Source: Pseudogemmobacter bohemicus (GTDB lineage: Bacteria; Pseudomonadota; Alphaproteobacteria; Rhodobacterales; Rhodobacteraceae). From it: 64,000 nt of DNA. The translations under genes were made by a program, and so were the position numbers. The notes under the pieces are model-generated. The model worked only from the letters and a program-made list of their open reading frames with translations, did no database searches and was not told the DNA's origin. Numbering within the stretch: position 1 is the stretch's first letter; each line of letters begins with the position of its first letter. The stretch covers positions 192,497 through 256,496 of the forward strand of contig NZ_QNHG01000003.1 of the NCBI RefSeq assembly GCF_003290025.1. Direction: 5' to 3'. This document shows, one piece after another, positions 26,680 through 35,236 of the stretch.

Positions 26680-26846
26680 CGCCTTTGCGTCCTTTTCAGA
26701 GCGCCGGGTGCTTTCGGATGGAGCCTGCATTGCCATCGAGCCCGGCCTGAATCAGGGGCGGCGGATCGGTTGTTCCGGTTTCACCATGGCGAAAGCCTGC
26801 AGGCGGCAGGGACCGGACCCCTGCCGCCGCAGTAGGCGCAGATGCG

Positions 26847-26878
26847 TCTCTGGTCAAGCAGATCTCTGGTCAAGCAGG
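26847..26878. repeat. Tandem 16-bp duplication next to ohr stop
   Basis: TCTCTGGTCAAGCAGA (26847-26862) is followed immediately by TCTCTGGTCAAGCAGG (26863-26878), 15 of 16 identical, ending 3 bp from the ohr stop codon. This is probably replication slippage. Confidence 0.85.
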
Positions 26879-26880
26879 AG

Positions 26881-27309
26881 TCAGGCCAGGACCGTCTCGA
26901 CCTCGATATTGCCTTTGGTTGCATTCGAGTAAGGGCAGATGAAATGTCCGCGTTCAACGATCTTCTCCGCCGCGCCGCGCTCGACGCCGGGCAGGCTGAC
27001 CGTCAGTTTGACTTTCAGCCCGAACCCGCCATCCTGGCGCGGCCCGATGCCCACCTCTGCCTTCACCGTCGCCTCATCCGGCACCGTTCCCAGCTTTTCC
27101 GACGAGGCCGCGAAGCGCATCGCACCCAGATAGCAGGCGGCATAGCCAGTCGCGAACAGCTCTTCCGGGTTATGCCCGAGCCCCGAGCCGCCAAGCTCTT
27201 TCGGACTGGCCATGGTCACGGTCAGCTGGCCGTTATCGAGGCCCGCAACACCGTTCCTGCCACCCCCGGTCGCCTTGGCCGAGGTCTTGTATTTCACATC
27301 GACGGACAT
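26881..27309 (-). CDS. ohr: Organic hydroperoxide resistance protein (OsmC/Ohr family)
   Basis: A 142-aa thiol peroxidase of the Ohr type: GYAACYLGAMRFAA carries the peroxidatic Cys and GHFICPYSNATKGNIEVE the resolving Cys. It reduces organic and lipid hydroperoxides using lipoyl thiols. AAGGAG lies 6 nt before the ATG. The usual OhrR repressor gene is not adjacent. Confidence 0.93.
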   Translation of the reverse strand: MSVDVKYKTSAKATGGGRNGVAGLDNGQLTVTMASPKELGGSGLGHNPEELFATGYAACYLGAMRFAASSEKLGTVPDEATVKAEVGIGPRQDGGFGLKVKLTVSLPGVERGAAEKIVERGHFICPYSNATKGNIEVETVLA

Positions 27310-27378
27310 GATCGCTCCTTGCGAAAAAAGGCCCGGCCCCGATGCCGCACGTCCTGCGCGACCGGGCCGGGTATTGTC

Positions 27379-27558
27379 TCAGACCATGCGCCCGCGGGCG
27401 ATGCGCAGGAATTGCCGGATCCGGGTTGGGCCGGCGCCGTCACGCGGCTTGTGGAACGTATCGCGCCCGGTTTCGTCGCGCCTTCGGGCGATGCTCAGGA
27501 AGGCCTTGACCCGTGCGCCGGTGGTGGCTGTGCGTTTGTCAGCGAGATGCTTGCTCAT
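27379..27558 (-). CDS. 59-aa basic protein with internal repeat, unknown
   Basis: The ATG at 27558 has a near-perfect GAGGAGG 5 nt upstream. The product starts MSKHLADKRTATTGARVKAF and ends RIRQFLRIARGRMV. It is rich in Arg/Lys and has two copies of one motif: VKAFLSIARRR (about residues 17-27) and IRQFLRIARGR (about 47-57), separated by a polar, proline-containing linker. No family recognised. It sits between ohr and queG on the same strand. The strong RBS and the internal symmetry argue that it is real despite its size. Confidence 0.6.
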   Translation of the reverse strand: MSKHLADKRTATTGARVKAFLSIARRRDETGRDTFHKPRDGAGPTRIRQFLRIARGRMV

Positions 27559-27680
27559 AACGTCCTCCTCACGTCAGCGGTGATGTCATGGCAGCCTGGC
27601 ACAACCGGCGCATCTTCCCAAGCCCGTAATCCTGCATCTGCGAAACACGCGCGCAAACCGGCCCGGCTGTCGGACCCGGG

Positions 27681-28736
27681 TCAGGCAGGGTCCCGCCCGG
27701 ACAGGCGCGAGATCGCCCATTGCGCGGCATCCGCCACCACCGGATCGGGATCGGCACAAAGCGCCCCGGCTGCCGCCCGCAGCCGCGCCTCGCCGGAATT
27801 CCCGATGGCATAAAGCACGTTTCTGACAAAGCGGTCGCGCCCGATCCGCTTGATCGGGCTGCCGGCAAAACGGGCCCGGAACGCGGCATCATCGAGACGC
27901 GCCAGCTCGGCCAGCTCCGGTGCGCCCACCTTCGGCTGATAGCCGATCTCTTTTGCGGCGACGGCGAATTTGTTCCAGGGGCAGGCCGCCAGGCAATCAT
28001 CGCAGCCATAGATCCGGTTCCCCATCCTCGCGCGCAGCTCGGGCGCGACCGGCCCCCTGTGCTCGATGGTCAGGTAAGAGATGCAACGTCGCGCATCCAG
28101 CTGATAGGGCGCGGGAAAGGCATCGGTCGGGCAGGCGGTGAGACAGGCCCGGCAAGAGCCGCAATGCGAGACCTCGGCCCCGTCCTTCGGCAAATCCAGC
28201 GTGGTGAAGATGGAACCCAGAAAGAACCAGTTCCCCAGCTCACGGCTCAGAAGATTGGTGTGCTTCCCCTGCCAGCCCAGACCCGCCGCCTCGGCCAGAG
28301 GCTTCTCCATCACCGGCGCGGTATCGACAAAGACCTTGATCTCCTCGCCCGCAGTCTGATCCAGCAACCAGCGCCCCAGCCGCTTCAGCCGCCGCTTGAC
28401 CAGATCGTGGTAATCCTTGCCCTGGGCATAGACCGAAACCGCCGCCCGGTCGCGCAACTCCAGCACCGCACGCGGGTCCTCCCCGGGCGTATAGACTTCC
28501 GCCAGCATGATCACCGACCGCGCCTCGGGCCAGAGCGCCCCCGGCGCTCCCCGCCAATGCTCCCGCTCGGCCATCCAGCCCATGGTCCCGTGCCGCCCGG
28601 CCTCCAGAAAGGCGCGCAGCCGCGCAGCCGTCCCCGGCACGGCATCCGGCGCACAGATCCCCATCTTCGAGAACCCTTCCTCCAGCGCGCGCGCCTCCAG
28701 CCGTGCTTTCAGATCGGTGTGGGTCTCACCTTTCAT
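27681..28736 (-). CDS. queG: Epoxyqueuosine reductase
   Basis: A 351-aa cobalamin and 2x[4Fe-4S] enzyme that makes the last step to queuosine in tRNA. The cluster motifs are [16 protein letters not shown] and [15 protein letters not shown]; also seen are [20 protein letters not shown] and [16 protein letters not shown]-terminal HEAT-like tail ([14 protein letters not shown]) is present as in QueG. The ATG at 28736 follows a hairpin; an upstream start within that hairpin is unlikely. Confidence 0.95.
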   Translation of the reverse strand: MKGETHTDLKARLEARALEEGFSKMGICAPDAVPGTAARLRAFLEAGRHGTMGWMAEREHWRGAPGALWPEARSVIMLAEVYTPGEDPRAVLELRDRAAVSVYAQGKDYHDLVKRRLKRLGRWLLDQTAGEEIKVFVDTAPVMEKPLAEAAGLGWQGKHTNLLSRELGNWFFLGSIFTTLDLPKDGAEVSHCGSCRACLTACPTDAFPAPYQLDARRCISYLTIEHRGPVAPELRARMGNRIYGCDDCLAACPWNKFAVAAKEIGYQPKVGAPELAELARLDDAAFRARFAGSPIKRIGRDRFVRNVLYAIGNSGEARLRAAAGALCADPDPVVADAAQWAISRLSGRDPA

Positions 28737-28761
28737 CTGTCCGAAAATATCCTGCGGGGGA

Positions 28762-28782
28762 CCGGGGGTGCAAAACCCCCGG
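28762..28782 (-). terminator. Hairpin after GST gene
   Basis: CCGGGGGT (28762-28769) pairs with ACCCCCGG (28775-28782) with a 5-nt loop, 10 bp past the GST stop on the minus strand and just before queG. No long T run, so termination may be partial. Confidence 0.6.
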
Positions 28783-28792
28783 CGGGCTGACA

Positions 28793-29458
28793 TCAGAAAT
28801 CCAGATCGGTATATTGCCGGGGCGGCGGGAAACCCGGTACCTGGTCCGCGAGCAGCGTCCGGAACGAGGGTCGCGACTTGATCTTGGCATACCAGTCCTT
28901 GACCACCTCATGGCGGTGCCAGTCCACATCCGAAATGTAGTCCAGGCTCGACAGATGCGCCGCCGCCGCCAGATCGGCCAGCGTCATCACATCCCCGGCC
29001 AGCCAGGACCGCCGGTCCAGCAGCCAGGCCATGTAATCGAGGTGATATTTGATCTTGCTGGCCCCGGATTTCACATTCTTCGAATCCGGATAGCCCTCTT
29101 TCGTCAGCTTTTTGTTCACCCGTTCATACAAGAGCTTCGAGGTCACTTCCTGATGGAACTTGTCGTCAAACCAGGTGCAGAGCCGGCGCATCTCATAGCG
29201 CGCCTCGGGATCCCTCGGCACCAGCGGCGGCTGGCTGACCGTTTCGTCGATATATTCGCAGATCGCCTGGCTCTCGCTCAGCAGCCGGCCATTCAGCCGC
29301 AGGATCGGCACCTTGCCGGCCGGGTTGCGGCGCAGGAAATCCTGGCCCTGCTCCCAATAGCGTTCCTCGACGAGTTCGACCTCGATCTTCTTTTCGGCCA
29401 GTGTCAGCCTGACCTTGCGGCAAAATGGCGAAAGCGGAACGTGATAAAGTCGGTTCAT
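28793..29458 (-). CDS. Glutathione S-transferase family protein
   Basis: A 221-aa GST: N-terminal thioredoxin-like domain with [19 protein letters not shown] (SPFCRK active-site region), [20 protein letters not shown] (cis-Pro and glutathione contacts, then the SE pair), and a helical C-terminal domain with [18 protein letters not shown]. The SPFCRK start favours omega/beta-like bacterial GSTs with Cys or Ser chemistry. Substrate is unknown. Confidence 0.9.
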   Translation of the reverse strand: MNRLYHVPLSPFCRKVRLTLAEKKIEVELVEERYWEQGQDFLRRNPAGKVPILRLNGRLLSESQAICEYIDETVSQPPLVPRDPEARYEMRRLCTWFDDKFHQEVTSKLLYERVNKKLTKEGYPDSKNVKSGASKIKYHLDYMAWLLDRRSWLAGDVMTLADLAAAAHLSSLDYISDVDWHRHEVVKDWYAKIKSRPSFRTLLADQVPGFPPPRQYTDLDF

Positions 29459-29557
29459 GTGACAGCTGCCCGAAAACTTCTTAAACTCCTAGCCCCTGGC
29501 GGTCCCGCGATCAATCCCGCAACCGGCCGTGGCCACAACAGACGGCAAAACGGCGCG

Positions 29558-30364
29558 CTATTCAAAGCAGGAGGCGCGGCCATCCGCCTGGATCGTCTCG
29601 GCCCCCGACATGATCGCGCGGGTGCGCTTCCTCACAAAATCCGAGGGTTTCGACGCCGAGCGCCCCTTGGGATCGGGCAGCACCGCCGCCAGCCGCGCCG
29701 CCTGCAGCGAGGTCAGATCCTTTGCATCCACCCCGAAATAGTGCCGCGCCGCTGCCTGAATGCCGAAAACCCCCTCATCGAATTCGGCGACATTCAGATA
29801 GACCTCCAGGATGCGCTCTTTCGACCAGAAAAGCTCGATCACCGGGGTCAGCGCCGCTTCGGCCGCCTTTCGCACATAGGAGCGGCCATGCCAGAGGAAC
29901 ACATTCTTCGCCACCTGCTGCGTGATGGTCGAGGCGCCCCGGTTCGACCCGGAATTGATCGCATCGCGGATCGCGGCCATGTCAAAGCCCCAGTGGTTGC
30001 AGAAATTTGCATCCTCTGCCGCCACGGCTGCCCGCCCCATCACCGGCGCGATTTCCTCCCAGGACACCCATTCCCGTGCGACAGAGCCCAGCCGCCATTT
30101 CTCTTGCAACTGATAGATATTGATCGGCGGCGGCAGAAAGCTGAACAGCAGGATCAGGATCACAAAGAAGCCGGCAACCGCCAGCACCAGTCGCAGCGTC
30201 CAGCGCCTGATCTGCGCGAACAGCCCGCGCCGGGCGGGTGCAGCGCCGGCCGCCCCGCCCGCAGACACCTTGCCCGCAGACGCCCCGCCTGCAGACGGCT
30301 TTTTGCGTGGCTTTCGGACCACGGGCGTCTTTTCCTCGGGCTGCTCAACGATCTCATCGGCCAT
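29558..30364 (-). CDS. mtgA: Monofunctional biosynthetic peptidoglycan transglycosylase
   Basis: A 268-aa GT51 enzyme that polymerises lipid II in the periplasm. A cytoplasmic Pro/Lys/Ala-rich tail of about 50 residues precedes one membrane helix (LRLVLAVAGFFVILILLFSF). Motifs: AAEDANFCNHWGFD with the catalytic Glu, and RGASTITQQVAKNVFLW. The N-terminal tail is longer than in E. coli MtgA. It diverges from the next gene over a region containing an 11-bp inverted repeat. Confidence 0.93.
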   Translation of the reverse strand: MADEIVEQPEEKTPVVRKPRKKPSAGGASAGKVSAGGAAGAAPARRGLFAQIRRWTLRLVLAVAGFFVILILLFSFLPPPINIYQLQEKWRLGSVAREWVSWEEIAPVMGRAAVAAEDANFCNHWGFDMAAIRDAINSGSNRGASTITQQVAKNVFLWHGRSYVRKAAEAALTPVIELFWSKERILEVYLNVAEFDEGVFGIQAAARHYFGVDAKDLTSLQAARLAAVLPDPKGRSASKPSDFVRKRTRAIMSGAETIQADGRASCFE

Positions 30365-30412
30365 GGTCCTGCAATGGCCTGTTCAGGCCCCATGCGTCAA
30401 GTCGTGCGAGAT

Positions 30413-30451
30413 GCCCTGTGGCAGGTGCCGGTGGGGCAGGTGCCACAGGGC
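30413..30451. promoter_or_regulatory. 11-bp inverted repeat with nested direct repeats between mtgA and exported protein
   Basis: GCCCTGTGGCA (30413-30423) and TGCCACAGGGC (30441-30451) are perfectly complementary, with 17 nt between. Inside, GGCAGGTGCC occurs twice (from 30420 and 30436). It may be a large hairpin in the leader of the rightward gene or a two-dimer operator. Confidence 0.5.
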
Positions 30452-30528
30452 AGGGTGAAAACCGGCAGCGACGGAAATTCCGGTCCGGGTCGTACAAAAG
30501 CCAGACACAATTCTGAGGAGACCTTCCC

Positions 30529-31044
30529 ATGGCAAGACTTTCCCTCCTTCCCGCACTGCTGGTTCCGGCGCTGCTGACGGGCGCTCTGGCGCTCGCCCCC
30601 ATGCCCGGTCTCGCGCAAGACGCGCCCGAGGCCGAAGCGGCCGCGCCGCATGGTCCGGCCACGCGCGGGGCAAAATCACCGATGATCCGGCTGGATTTCG
30701 GCGCCGGTCGCACGATCAGCGTGCAATGCGGCGAGACGGCGATTGTCGCCTGTGTCGAGGCGATCACGCCGCTGGCCGAAAAGCTGGCTGCGACTCCGGC
30801 GTCCGGCCCAGGCAAGGATCGCGACCATTCCGAGGGCTGCAATCACGGCAAAGGGAATGACAAGGTGCCTGGCAAGGACAAAGAGCACGGCAAGGATAAG
30901 GGCGAGGATCACGAGAAAGACCACCGGAAGGGTGAGGGCAAACCCGGCGCCGGCGGTGAACATGACAAGCCCCGGGCCGCTCCGGATGCCCCGGCCGGGG
31001 CGCCGCCGGCTGATGCCCCTGCGCCCGGGGCGCCCGCTCAGTAA
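30529..31044 (+). CDS. Exported His/Lys/Asp-rich low-complexity protein
   Basis: A 171-aa protein with signal peptide (LLPALLVPALLTGALALAPM, cleavage near GLAQ). A short folded part is PMIRLDFGAGRTISVQCGET, then IVACVEAITPLAEK with two cysteines. Next comes a charged low-complexity stretch (about residues 94-147) of repeated GK, DK, EH and DH units, e.g. KDKEHGKDKGEDHEKDHRKG, and a Pro/Ala tail. The His/Asp density suggests metal binding in the periplasm; that is inference. No family recognised. Confidence 0.65.
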   Translation: MARLSLLPALLVPALLTGALALAPMPGLAQDAPEAEAAAPHGPATRGAKSPMIRLDFGAGRTISVQCGETAIVACVEAITPLAEKLAATPASGPGKDRDHSEGCNHGKGNDKVPGKDKEHGKDKGEDHEKDHRKGEGKPGAGGEHDKPRAAPDAPAGAPPADAPAPGAPAQ

Positions 31045-31071
31045 ACCGGGCAAGGGTCATCCCGTCAGCAC

Positions 31072-31099
31072 ATGCCCGGGCCATCTGTGGCCCGGGCAT
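31072..31099. terminator. Bidirectional terminator hairpin
   Basis: ATGCCCGGGCCA (31072-31083) pairs perfectly with TGGCCCGGGCAT (31088-31099), with a TCTG loop, in the 66-bp gap between two convergent genes. There is no T run but the stem is 12 bp and GC-rich. Confidence 0.75.
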
Positions 31100-31110
31100 C
31101 TGCATTCCGG

Positions 31111-32574
31111 TCAACCCGGCGGCAGCGGGCCGATATCGCCGGGGCGCATCCAGGGGATGCGGAGATCCTCATCGGGGGTCCGGAACACCACCCCGTCAGT
31201 CTCGTCGCTGACGACCTGCCCGCAGCGCTCTTCCTCATTCACGCGCGAGATGCAAAGCTGATCCGCCTCGATGCGGTAGGTGAATGGCTCGGCCGGCTCG
31301 CCCGCGGCATAGGCACGACCTTCGCCTTTCTCACCCAGCCAGAGCGCGACACGGCCATTTTCACTCTCGAGGATCACCGACTGGCCCGGGCTGAACGACC
31401 GGATCACCGGCAGGTCGGGATGCGGGGCCACCGTTGGCGGTTGGTCGTAAAGGGTGCGGAAATCGGCGGGCTCCACCCTATCCATCCCCCGGAGGGCGGC
31501 CAGCGGTGTGTAATGCGGCAGGGTTTGCCAGAGATCAAAGGGACGGATCTGCGGCGAGGAATCCTCGCTGACCCGTTCGAACCAGGCGGCATAGGGCGGT
31601 ACGGCCTCGCCGTCATGGTAAAAGAGGCATTGGTGATGGCGCGACAGCACCTCGCGGAAGAAGGGCGGCGCGGCTGTGCCATCTTCATTGCCGGAAAAGG
31701 GCAGATCCCCGGGCGGCTGCCGCGCTTCGGGCTCGTAGCCGTCTTCGGGCAGATTGACCCGCCAGGCCCATGAGCTGAGGTCGGGGTCGGTCGGATCCTG
31801 CCAGCCTTTTGATTGCAGCGAGAGATTGTTGCAGGCACGCATCCAGGCGGCCTCGTCGGTCTCGATCGGGGGAACGCCGGCGAGGCGGATGTCATAAAGG
31901 CCTGCCTTGCCGGTGGTGTCGATCAGCCAGGGATGCGCCGGATCGCGATGCGTCAGCATCTCTGTCAGCAGTTGCGGGTGAAACCGGGCTGTGGGCGTAT
32001 AGCTGTCAATGCCCGCAAAGGTGTCGGTCAGCCCGGCGAGGTAATCCAGCGCCGCATCGCTGTCGGGCAAAGCGGGGGCGTGAAAGCCCAGAATGCCGCC
32101 GGTATGGAGCACCCGCATCGGCATCCGCGCCCCGCCATCGGAATTGGACGACAGCGCTGAGCCCGCCATGAAGGCGACCGCACAGGCGCCGATACACTGC
32201 GCGCCATCGGGCACCGCCGTGATCAGCCCCCGGTCGCGGATCACCCTTGCCAGCGCCAGCGCCTCGCGATCATCGCCGCCGCGACTGTTGAGGCAGAGAA
32301 CCTTGCCCTCGGCCATGATGCCGGACAGGAGCCCGGCCGAACGCCCGCCGCCAAGGCTCTCATCCTCCAGCACGACCTCAAGCCGGGCGGCATCGCCGGC
32401 GGCGATATCGCCTTTCAGCTTAAGGCTGCAGGTGCCGGATAGCAGCCCCGCCGCATCGCGCTGCGACGGATCTGTGATCGTGACCTCGGCCGCCTGCGCA
32501 GGCAGTGCCAGGGTCAGGATCAGAGTGCAGAGCAGGGCCGCATTCTTCCGGATCAGGGTCGGTTGGTCGGGCAT
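31111..32574 (-). CDS. Periplasmic ClpP/crotonase-fold protein (COG3904-like), probably without catalytic Ser
   Basis: A 487-aa exported protein with signal peptide ALLCTLILTLALPAQAAE. The ClpP-like part has GKVLCLNSRGGDDREALALA, then AVPDGAQCIGACAVAFMAGS and LHTGGILGFHAPAL. In related periplasmic ClpP-like proteins, as I recall them, the segment reads CxSAC with a Ser at the nucleophile place; here it is CIGAC, so a Gly seems to replace the nucleophile. The C-terminal 250 residues are unassigned and Trp/Pro-rich. The ATG at 32574 has GGAG 6 nt upstream. Function unknown. Confidence 0.7.
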   Translation of the reverse strand: MPDQPTLIRKNAALLCTLILTLALPAQAAEVTITDPSQRDAAGLLSGTCSLKLKGDIAAGDAARLEVVLEDESLGGGRSAGLLSGIMAEGKVLCLNSRGGDDREALALARVIRDRGLITAVPDGAQCIGACAVAFMAGSALSSNSDGGARMPMRVLHTGGILGFHAPALPDSDAALDYLAGLTDTFAGIDSYTPTARFHPQLLTEMLTHRDPAHPWLIDTTGKAGLYDIRLAGVPPIETDEAAWMRACNNLSLQSKGWQDPTDPDLSSWAWRVNLPEDGYEPEARQPPGDLPFSGNEDGTAAPPFFREVLSRHHQCLFYHDGEAVPPYAAWFERVSEDSSPQIRPFDLWQTLPHYTPLAALRGMDRVEPADFRTLYDQPPTVAPHPDLPVIRSFSPGQSVILESENGRVALWLGEKGEGRAYAAGEPAEPFTYRIEADQLCISRVNEEERCGQVVSDETDGVVFRTPDEDLRIPWMRPGDIGPLPPG

Positions 32575-32652
32575 TGCTCTCTCCGTTCGGGTCGGCGCCA
32601 TAACACCAGGCAAGCCGCCCCGGATCAAGCGATTTGGCGGCTTTGCCGGTGA

Positions 32653-33480
32653 TCAGACCAGCTCGACCTTTGCCCCTGTGTCGCGCAGCCGGGCGAGGCT
32701 GTCCGCCGGCACATCCCCCGCCAGCAGGATCAGGTCGAAATCGGTGAGATCGGCGACATAATTCAGCGCGGTAAAGCCGAATTTCGACGCATCCGCCAAC
32801 AGGAACCGCCGCCGCGCGCTTTTCATCATCGCGCGCTTGGCCCGCATCACCAGCTCATCAGGGGTAAAGATCGCCATGCCCTGGATCGTCGTGGTCGACA
32901 GGATCGCCACATCGACATGATAGCGCCCGATGGCTTCGTCGCAGGCCGCGCCGAAATAACCGTTATAGCCCTGATGATAGCGCCCGCCGGTCGAGATCAG
33001 GTCGATATCGGGCACTCCGCGCAATCGCTCCAGCACCGGCACCGCATTGGTGACCACCGTAAGCGGTGTCACCTCGGGAAGGAAATCGCAGATATGGAAC
33101 ACGGTCGAGCTGTCATCGGCCATGATCGCATTCCCAGGCTCCAGCCGCGCCACGGCGGCACGGGCGAGACGGCGCTTTTCGTCAACCTGATTGCGGGTGC
33201 GGTAATTATAGCTGCTTTCGAACAGGAGCGACTTTTCCGCCGAGACCGCGCCCCGCACGCGCCGCACCAGGCCCTCGCGCTCCAGCTCGTAAAGGTCGCG
33301 ATGCACGGTCATCAGGCTGACCCGCAGCTCTTCGGCGAGGTCGCGAATCACCGTGGTCGAGCCTGACATCAGGATCTGGAGAATCCGCTCGCGCCGGCGT
33401 TCGGCCTTGGAGAGCGGCTTTTGGGGGTCGGAAATGTTGGATTCCATCGGGGCCGGCAGCTGTGAATTTAACATTTTCAT
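32653..33480 (-). CDS. DeoR/GlpR-family transcriptional repressor of sugar operon
   Basis: A 275-aa DeoR-type regulator. The HTH contains RERILQILMSGSTTVIRDLA, then EELRVSLMTVHRDLYELERE. The C-terminal sugar-phosphate sensor domain has IMADDSSTVFHICDFL, VVTNAVPVLERL, and FLLADASKFGFTALNYVADL. It diverges from the ABC/DhaKL operon and should respond to a phosphorylated intermediate of that pathway. The start is uncertain: no good RBS precedes the ATG at 33480, nor the one at 33447. Confidence 0.88.
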   Translation of the reverse strand: MKMLNSQLPAPMESNISDPQKPLSKAERRRERILQILMSGSTTVIRDLAEELRVSLMTVHRDLYELEREGLVRRVRGAVSAEKSLLFESSYNYRTRNQVDEKRRLARAAVARLEPGNAIMADDSSTVFHICDFLPEVTPLTVVTNAVPVLERLRGVPDIDLISTGGRYHQGYNGYFGAACDEAIGRYHVDVAILSTTTIQGMAIFTPDELVMRAKRAMMKSARRRFLLADASKFGFTALNYVADLTDFDLILLAGDVPADSLARLRDTGAKVELV

Positions 33481-33775
33481 AGTGATGATGGATTCGGAAT
33501 GATATGTCCAGAAGGGCGACGGCCTGGAAGAAAACGGATGCCGCTTTGCAGAAATTGCAATATTTTAACGGTATATTAGGATATTACATTGCATTTCGGG
33601 CGACTTTCTTGCCGCAACTGCATTAGGAATTTTGATAGCAATGCGAAGAAGATTTCTTGAATCGTGATGATTTTCACATTTTTCTTGATTGGAAATACGA
33701 CCCACGGTTAGCGTTAGCACCACGGGAAACAGGCGGAGGAGGAAGCCGCCCGGCCCGGTCAGGGAGGAGAGAGAG
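33481..33775. promoter_or_regulatory. Divergent promoter region of DeoR and sugar operon
   Basis: A 295-bp AT-rich intergenic segment (about 33550-33720 is the richest) between the repressor and the binding-protein gene. GTGA/TCAC half-sites occur near 33663-33677. A strong Shine-Dalgarno (AGGGAGGAGAGAG) sits just before the binding-protein ATG. I cannot place -35/-10 elements with confidence. Confidence 0.55.
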
Positions 33776-35182
33776 ATGAAGTATCGCAGCACGCTTATGG
33801 CGTCTGCCGCGGTGGCTGGCATGTTGTGCGGCACTGCCGCCCGCGCCGAAACCACGCTGACGTTTGTCTGGCATGCCGGCACCTGCGCCGATGCCATCAT
33901 GGATATCGCCAAGGACTACCCCGACAAGTCTGTGAAAATCGTGCCGGCTCTGGTGCCTTACGGCCCGGAATGGCACAATAAGATCGCGTCGGAATTCGCG
34001 ATCCAGGGCGATGCCTTCGACTTCGCCATGTGGGACAGCCAGTCGACCGCCGAATTTGCCGGTGGCGGCCATGCCGTTAAGATCAATGATATTTTTGACC
34101 AGTCCAGCTATCTGAAAGCCGATATTTTCCCGGCCTCATCGCTGTCGCAATATGGCGAATACCCGGATGGGTCGGGCCAGTTCTACGGGCTGCCGGTAAA
34201 CCAGGACGCTTACGGGCTGATGTATCGCAAGGATCTCTTCGAGAACCCCGAGGAACAGGCCGCGTTCAAGGCGAAATACAACCGCGACCTGAAAGTGCCG
34301 GAAACCTATCAGGAGGCAAAAGAGGTTGCCGAATTCTTTACCCGTCCCGATCAGGGCCTTTACGGCTGGGGTCAGATGGGCGGCCGCGATTACGATTTCG
34401 CGACCACGGCGTCGAACTCGTTCCTCTGGTCCTTTGGCGGCGAGCTTTACAACCCCGCAACCATGGAGGTTGAGGGCTATCTGAACTCGCCCGCCTCGAT
34501 TGACGGCGTCCAGGCCTATGTCGATATGTTCAAATACGGGCCTCCCGGCTCGGGCAACTGGGGCTTTGACGAGGTGAATGCCTCGTTCCAGCAGGGCCAG
34601 CTCGCCATGGCGATGCAGTGGTTCTACTTCAACGGCTCCAACGCCGATCCCAAGGTTTCGACCGTGGCCGGGCAGACCGGTTTCGGCATTCTGCCCGGCG
34701 CGGTCGGGCGCGATGGCCTCTTCCGCCGCCAGTTCTCTGTCGGCGGTCAGGGCATGGGGATCAACAAATATTCGAAGAAACTCCCCGAGCTGGTGAAGTT
34801 CATGGAGTGGTATTTCCAGCCCGAGCAGCAGACCCGTTACGCCGCCGTTTGCCAGACCGGCCTGAAAGCCGTACTGGAAAGCCCGGAATGGCAGGGGCTT
34901 AACTCCTATAACGCGCAATTCTCGACCGCACTGCAATATCTGAACGATTACTGGCACTTGCCGGAATATCCGGTGCTGCTGGATATCCTGCAGGAAGAGG
35001 TCTCGAACGCGATTTCGGGGTCCAAGACCGTCGAGCAGGCGCTGACCGACGCGAGCGCGCGCCATGAGCGCACGCTGGAGCGCGCCGGCTATAAGATCGA
35101 CCGCAAGGGCGGTGCGCCGGAAGTGCCGGATACCGTGATCTCGCCGGTCGGTCAGGCTGAAGTCACACCGGTCAATCAGTGA
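33776..35182 (+). CDS. Extracellular sugar/polyol-binding protein of CUT1-type ABC importer
   Basis: A 468-aa substrate-binding protein with signal peptide MKYRSTLMASAAVAGMLCGT...RAE. The mature start TTLTFVWHAGTCADAIMDIA and motifs YGLPVNQDAYGLMYRKDLFE and VGGQGMGINKYSKKLPEL place it with cluster B sugar-binding proteins. Substrate is not readable. The ATG at 33776 is just after AGGGAGGAG; a longer open frame starts 29 codons upstream. First gene of an operon that runs to about 43.9 kb. Confidence 0.88.
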   Translation: MKYRSTLMASAAVAGMLCGTAARAETTLTFVWHAGTCADAIMDIAKDYPDKSVKIVPALVPYGPEWHNKIASEFAIQGDAFDFAMWDSQSTAEFAGGGHAVKINDIFDQSSYLKADIFPASSLSQYGEYPDGSGQFYGLPVNQDAYGLMYRKDLFENPEEQAAFKAKYNRDLKVPETYQEAKEVAEFFTRPDQGLYGWGQMGGRDYDFATTASNSFLWSFGGELYNPATMEVEGYLNSPASIDGVQAYVDMFKYGPPGSGNWGFDEVNASFQQGQLAMAMQWFYFNGSNADPKVSTVAGQTGFGILPGAVGRDGLFRRQFSVGGQGMGINKYSKKLPELVKFMEWYFQPEQQTRYAAVCQTGLKAVLESPEWQGLNSYNAQFSTALQYLNDYWHLPEYPVLLDILQEEVSNAISGSKTVEQALTDASARHERTLERAGYKIDRKGGAPEVPDTVISPVGQAEVTPVNQ

Positions 35183-35236
35183 TCCCGCGAGGGGCTGCCT
35201 CCGGGTGGCCCCTTTCTCAAGCCTGTCGGGGGAAGC

